Below the pieces are notes generated by a model. The model did no database searches and had not been told where the DNA came from. It saw only the letters and a program-made list of their open reading frames with translations. A stretch of DNA of 35,618 nucleotides from Mariprofundaceae bacterium (GTDB lineage Bacteria > Pseudomonadota > Zetaproteobacteria > Mariprofundales > Mariprofundaceae). The translations under genes were made by a program, and so were the position numbers. The stretch lies in NCBI GenBank assembly GCA_027018935.1, contig JALUXZ010000225.1, forward strand, positions 1 to 35,618. The letters are read 5' to 3'. Below, piece by piece: positions 33,219 to 35,618 of this stretch (its first letter is position 1; the number at the start of each line of letters is the position of its first letter).

Positions 33219-33551
33219 TCATGCTTGTGTAGCTCTTTGTAATGTTTCAGCCACAAACTGGTTCAAGCTTTCGCCTTTGCTCTTGGCTGCCGCAACAATA
33301 TTTGCGTGTAGTTCTGGATCAATGCGTACATTGAATTTTCCCGAAAAGTTTTTTAATGGTTCAATCCCATCTTCTTTGCACATATCAAGGAATACACTTA
33401 GAGAAATCATGCCCTCTTGATGTAGCCCCTTGATATCCTTAGCATAGAAGTCTGCACTGCCATTCAAGCCAACAAACTCACCGCGAAACATATCAATATC
33501 TTCGTCATAACTGATAGTCGCTTTTTGACCGTTAATAATCATCATATTCAT
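33219..33551 (-). CDS. hicB: HicB-family antitoxin
   Basis: Antitoxin of the HicAB module. The 110-residue protein has the partially degraded RNase-H-like HicB fold (NGQKATISYDEDIDMFRGEF, GLNGSADFYAKDIKGLHQEG) and a C-terminal ribbon-helix-helix (KFNVRIDPELHANIVAAAKS, LNQFVAETLQRA) that binds the operator. The start at 33551 overlaps the hicA stop (ATGA) and has GGAG eight bases upstream; the longer ORF from 33578 lies within hicA and is not preferred. It is co-transcribed with hicA and likely represses the pair through the palindrome at 33809-33831. Confidence 0.9.
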   Translation of the reverse strand: MNMMIINGQKATISYDEDIDMFRGEFVGLNGSADFYAKDIKGLHQEGMISLSVFLDMCKEDGIEPLKNFSGKFNVRIDPELHANIVAAAKSKGESLNQFVAETLQRATQA

Positions 33552-33802
33552 GACTTTACTCCATTGCTTTTTAGCCACCCACGAATGGATGCCACCGCAC
33601 CCTTGTCCGTTTTGGGTGAAGGGTGCGGTCTGTGAAATACACGTATCTCATTAAATAAATGCACTCCAATGCGTGAGCCTTCACGCTCACTAACCTTGGC
33701 ACCCAACTCAAAAAACAAAGCCTCAATATCTTTCCAATCAATATTTGCACTGGTTGGTTGTTTGAATATCAAAGCCAATGTCTTTTGATGTTTTTTCTTC
33801 AT
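33548..33802 (-). CDS. hicA: HicA-family mRNA interferase toxin
   Basis: Small toxin (84 residues) of the double-stranded-RNA-binding-like HicA fold that cleaves mRNA. KHQKTLALIFKQPTSANIDW, EALFFELGAKVSEREGSRI and HRPHPSPKTDKGAVASIRGW are family-like. The usual GSHxxF catalytic-His region reads as GSRIGVHLFNEIRVFHRPHP, with Arg where the central His often lies. The toxin precedes the antitoxin, the standard HicAB order, with a four-base overlap. The ribosome site is weak, which would keep toxin output low. Confidence 0.88.
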   Translation of the reverse strand: MKKKHQKTLALIFKQPTSANIDWKDIEALFFELGAKVSEREGSRIGVHLFNEIRVFHRPHPSPKTDKGAVASIRGWLKSNGVKS

Positions 33803-33808
33803 GTGAAT

Positions 33809-33836
33809 ATGGTACTGTTAAATAGTACCATGTCAA
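33809..33836 (-). promoter_or_regulatory. hicAB promoter with overlapping operator palindrome
   Basis: On the minus strand a perfect -35 TTGACA (33836-33831) is followed after 16 bp by TACCAT (33814-33809). The inverted repeat ATGGTACT/AGTACCAT (33809-33816 and 33824-33831, 7-bp centre) covers the -10 and spacer, the expected place for HicB autoregulation. Confidence 0.7.
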
Positions 33837-33958
33837 CCCCGTTCCTCACGAACAACTTTCCCTTACGGGCAAGTTGAAAGTAGTTGCTTGGGAAAGAGTG
33901 ACAATTGCTGCTAATATTTCCTTGTTTTATTTTTTTGTTTGAAATGGAGAATTAAAGT

Positions 33959-34204
33959 ATGAAAAAGTTAATGATCGCAAGTGTTTTTGCTTGCACTGTC
34001 ATTAATCCTGCTTGGGCAGGGGGAGACGGTGGTGGAAATGCTCATAAAGGTGGAGGGATGCTGAAACAAATGGACACGAATAATGATATGCAGGTGACGT
34101 ATGATGAGTTTATGACATTTGCTGAGTCTAAATTTCGTGACAGTGACGTGAATGGTGATGGGGTGATTAATCAAGATGACCGTGGGAAAAGAGCAAAACA
34201 ATGA
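33959..34204 (+). CDS. Small secreted EF-hand protein
   Basis: An 81-residue protein with an N-terminal Sec signal peptide (MKKLMIASVFACTVINPAWA, cleavage after AWA near residue 20), a Gly-rich linker and two EF-hand loops: DTNNDMQVTYDEF (about 39-51) and DVNGDGVINQDD (about 63-74). It is probably periplasmic or secreted and binds calcium. GGAG lies ten bases before the ATG. It stands alone between hicAB and hemH; a run of ten T follows the stop without a clear stem. The role is unknown; similar proteins are common in marine proteobacteria. Confidence 0.8.
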   Translation: MKKLMIASVFACTVINPAWAGGDGGGNAHKGGGMLKQMDTNNDMQVTYDEFMTFAESKFRDSDVNGDGVINQDDRGKRAKQ

Positions 34205-34305
34205 TTTTTTTTTTATAGAAATACTTTAACTTAATTGATAAGTGCTTATAAAGGCTCTTTTAGGGCACTGTTAAATACAGCATTATTGAATAATAAAGGT
34301 GTTAA

Positions 34306-34320
34306 ATGATATTTTATCAT
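34306..34320. promoter_or_regulatory. AT-rich palindrome upstream of hemH
   Basis: ATGATA-TTT-TATCAT is a perfect 6-3-6 inverted repeat about 110 bp before the hemH start. It faintly recalls a Fur half-site arrangement but does not match the Fur consensus well. Confidence 0.25.
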
Positions 34321-34431
34321 AAAATTCAAATGATACCTGTGTAACCCTGCGATAGCATTTGTGAATAATGTGGGTTGAGGGTTATATGTTACTTGTTATG
34401 CAGTTATGCTGCGCGCTATGGTAAGGGGCGA

Positions 34432-35457
34432 ATGATGACTGAAATATCTCAACAGAAACATCCAGCTAAGAAGGACGGCAAAGTAGGGGTTTTGCTGACT
34501 AATTTGGGTACACCTGATGAAGCGACACCAGCGGCTGTAAAACGCTACCTAAAAGAGTTTCTTTGGGATCCGCGTGTGGTTGAGCAACCGCGTCTATTGT
34601 GGTGGTTGGTGTTAAATGGTGTTATTTTGAATATTCGCCCAAAAAAATCAGCCGCAGCATATCAAAAAGTATGGACGAAAGATGGCTCGCCCTTGATGGC
34701 GATTAGTCGCGCGCAGGAAAATGCAATTGCTGTAAAATTAGCTGATAAATATGGTGATGATGTAGTGGTGGAGTTGGCAATGCGTTATGGTAACCCATCC
34801 GTAAAATCAGCTTTGGAATCATTAAAAGATAAAGGCTGTAACAAGCTTTTGGTGTTGCCATTGTACCCGCAATATTCAGCGACAACGACCGCCTCGACCT
34901 TTGATGCGGTGGCAGATGTGTTGAAATCATGGCGACGTGTACCAGCCTTGCGAATGGTGGATGGCTATCACGATGATGCGGGCTACATTCAGGCTTTGGC
35001 AGATAGTGTGCGAGCGCATTGGGATAAAAACGGTAAGGGTGAGCGTTTATTGTTGTCGTTTCATGGTATTCCGCAGCGTTACTTTAAAGCGGGTGATCCT
35101 TACCCTTGTTTGTGTTGGAAAACGGGTCGTTTATTGCGTGAAGCATTGGATTTGGATGAAGAGCATTGCAAAGTGACTTTCCAATCACGCTTTGGTAGAG
35201 AGCCATGGGTTGAGCCTTATACCGATGCCACACTTAAAGCATGGGGTAAAGAAGGCGTGGGCGATGTGGATGTTGTGTGCCCAGGATTTTCTGCTGATTG
35301 CCTTGAAACACTCGAAGAAATCAGCATGGAAAATGCTGGAATATTTGCAGAATCAGGTGGTGGAGCCTTGCGCTATATTCCTGCACTCAATGCGCAGGAT
35401 ACTCATATTGACTATTTATCAGGGTTGATTGATCGGCAACTGCAGGGTTGGGTCTAA
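34432..35457 (+). CDS. hemH: Ferrochelatase
   Basis: Inserts Fe2+ into protoporphyrin IX, the last step of heme synthesis, at the inner membrane surface. The 341-residue protein has the family opening KVGVLLTNLGTPDEATPAAV, LPLYPQYSATTTAS, the catalytic histidine in LLLSFHGIPQRYF, FQSRFGREPWVEPYTD with the proton-shuttle glutamate, and CPGFSADCLETLEEI. The Cys-containing DPYPCLCWKTGRLL segment is in the usual position. I chose ATG 34432 because AAGGGGCGA lies just before it; the in-frame ATG at 34375 would add 19 unrelated residues. It is monocistronic here. Confidence 0.95.
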   Translation: MMTEISQQKHPAKKDGKVGVLLTNLGTPDEATPAAVKRYLKEFLWDPRVVEQPRLLWWLVLNGVILNIRPKKSAAAYQKVWTKDGSPLMAISRAQENAIAVKLADKYGDDVVVELAMRYGNPSVKSALESLKDKGCNKLLVLPLYPQYSATTTASTFDAVADVLKSWRRVPALRMVDGYHDDAGYIQALADSVRAHWDKNGKGERLLLSFHGIPQRYFKAGDPYPCLCWKTGRLLREALDLDEEHCKVTFQSRFGREPWVEPYTDATLKAWGKEGVGDVDVVCPGFSADCLETLEEISMENAGIFAESGGGALRYIPALNAQDTHIDYLSGLIDRQLQGWV

Positions 35458-35496
35458 GTTTTCGCTATTGATAATATTTATCTGACTATCTCATTG

Positions 35497-35618
35497 CTGT
35501 CCGATGAAACAATAAAGGGCAACAAAAAAGGTCTGAATTCCCAAGTGATTATGTTAGATTTGTAGTTGCATAGACAGCAAATCAACAGACTGGAGAATTC
35601 AGACCATGCGCCACACTA
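35497..35618 (+). mobile_element. Left end of an insertion sequence, possibly IS4 family
   Basis: After hemH the sequence changes to CTGTCCGATGAAACAATAAA at 35497, which looks like an IS terminal repeat, then a noncoding leader and an ORF start at 35606 (ATG CGC CAC ACT, peptide MRHT) with GGAG ten bases upstream. An 11-bp perfect inverted repeat GGTCTGAATTC/GAATTCAGACC (35530-35540 and 35595-35605) ends directly at the ATG. IS4-type transposases of the DUF4372 kind often begin in this way, but only four codons are visible, so the family is a guess. The window ends inside the element. Confidence 0.5.

Overview
This window is a stretch of bacterial chromosome with moderately low GC (judged by eye, not computed). 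Its housekeeping genes are Gram-negative, proteobacterial in type: map, sixA-like, malQ, glgC, an ErpA-like A-type Fe-S carrier, rlmE, queG, gph, thiE, thiD, mazG and hemH. A marine gamma- or zetaproteobacterium (Mariprofundus-like) would fit, but no rRNA or tRNA is present and this is only an impression.

Layout. Positions 1-7000 hold the start of a DNA-alkylation-repair-like gene, methionine aminopeptidase, a divergent phosphohistidine phosphatase, a pentapeptide-repeat protein, and a minus-strand glycogen/alpha-glucan cluster (glgC, terminator, GH57 glucanase/transferase, malQ). Positions 7100-10000 hold an ErpA-like protein, a two-gene ABC-2 exporter and rlmE. Positions 10100-20700 hold two translationally coupled sensor pairs: an alpha/beta hydrolase with a hybrid histidine kinase, and a FIST-domain sensor with a hybrid histidine kinase. 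Between them are a 161-bp MITE-like element, queG-gph-thiE-thiD and a MatP-like DNA-binding protein.

Positions 20700-33850 are an accessory region. It contains mazG and a DUF3467 gene, a broken RelE/ParE toxin, a palindromic element, a four-spacer CRISPR array and a compact minus-strand cas operon in the order HIRAN-cas1-cas2-3-cas7-cas5-cas6f. A WYL-domain regulator lies upstream of the operon. There is no csy1/cas8f gene and no room for one, so this is the minimal subtype I-F2 (I-Fv). An imperfect ~70-bp direct repeat brackets the segment (20711 and 31167). Beyond it lie a cluster of hairpins, a DotA/TraY C-terminal fragment, an unknown gene, a 36-residue zinc-finger-like mini-protein and a HicAB toxin-antitoxin pair. 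The window closes with a secreted EF-hand protein, ferrochelatase and the left end of an insertion sequence.

How the genes work together. GlgC makes ADP-glucose for glycogen, while the GH57 enzyme and MalQ remodel or recycle alpha-glucans. The cas genes overlap by 4-8 nt or sit 3 nt apart and so form one translationally coupled unit. Cas1 and the Cas2 domain of Cas2-3 would acquire spacers, Cas6f would process crRNA, Cas5fv/Cas7fv would form the surveillance complex and Cas2-3 would degrade the target. The most unusual structure is an 18-bp inverted repeat between the WYL gene and the HIRAN-cas operon. Its downstream arm is also complementary to the Shine-Dalgarno sequence of the first operon gene, which makes it look like a switch (mutually exclusive RNA hairpins, or possibly an invertible segment) controlling a CRISPR-Cas operon.
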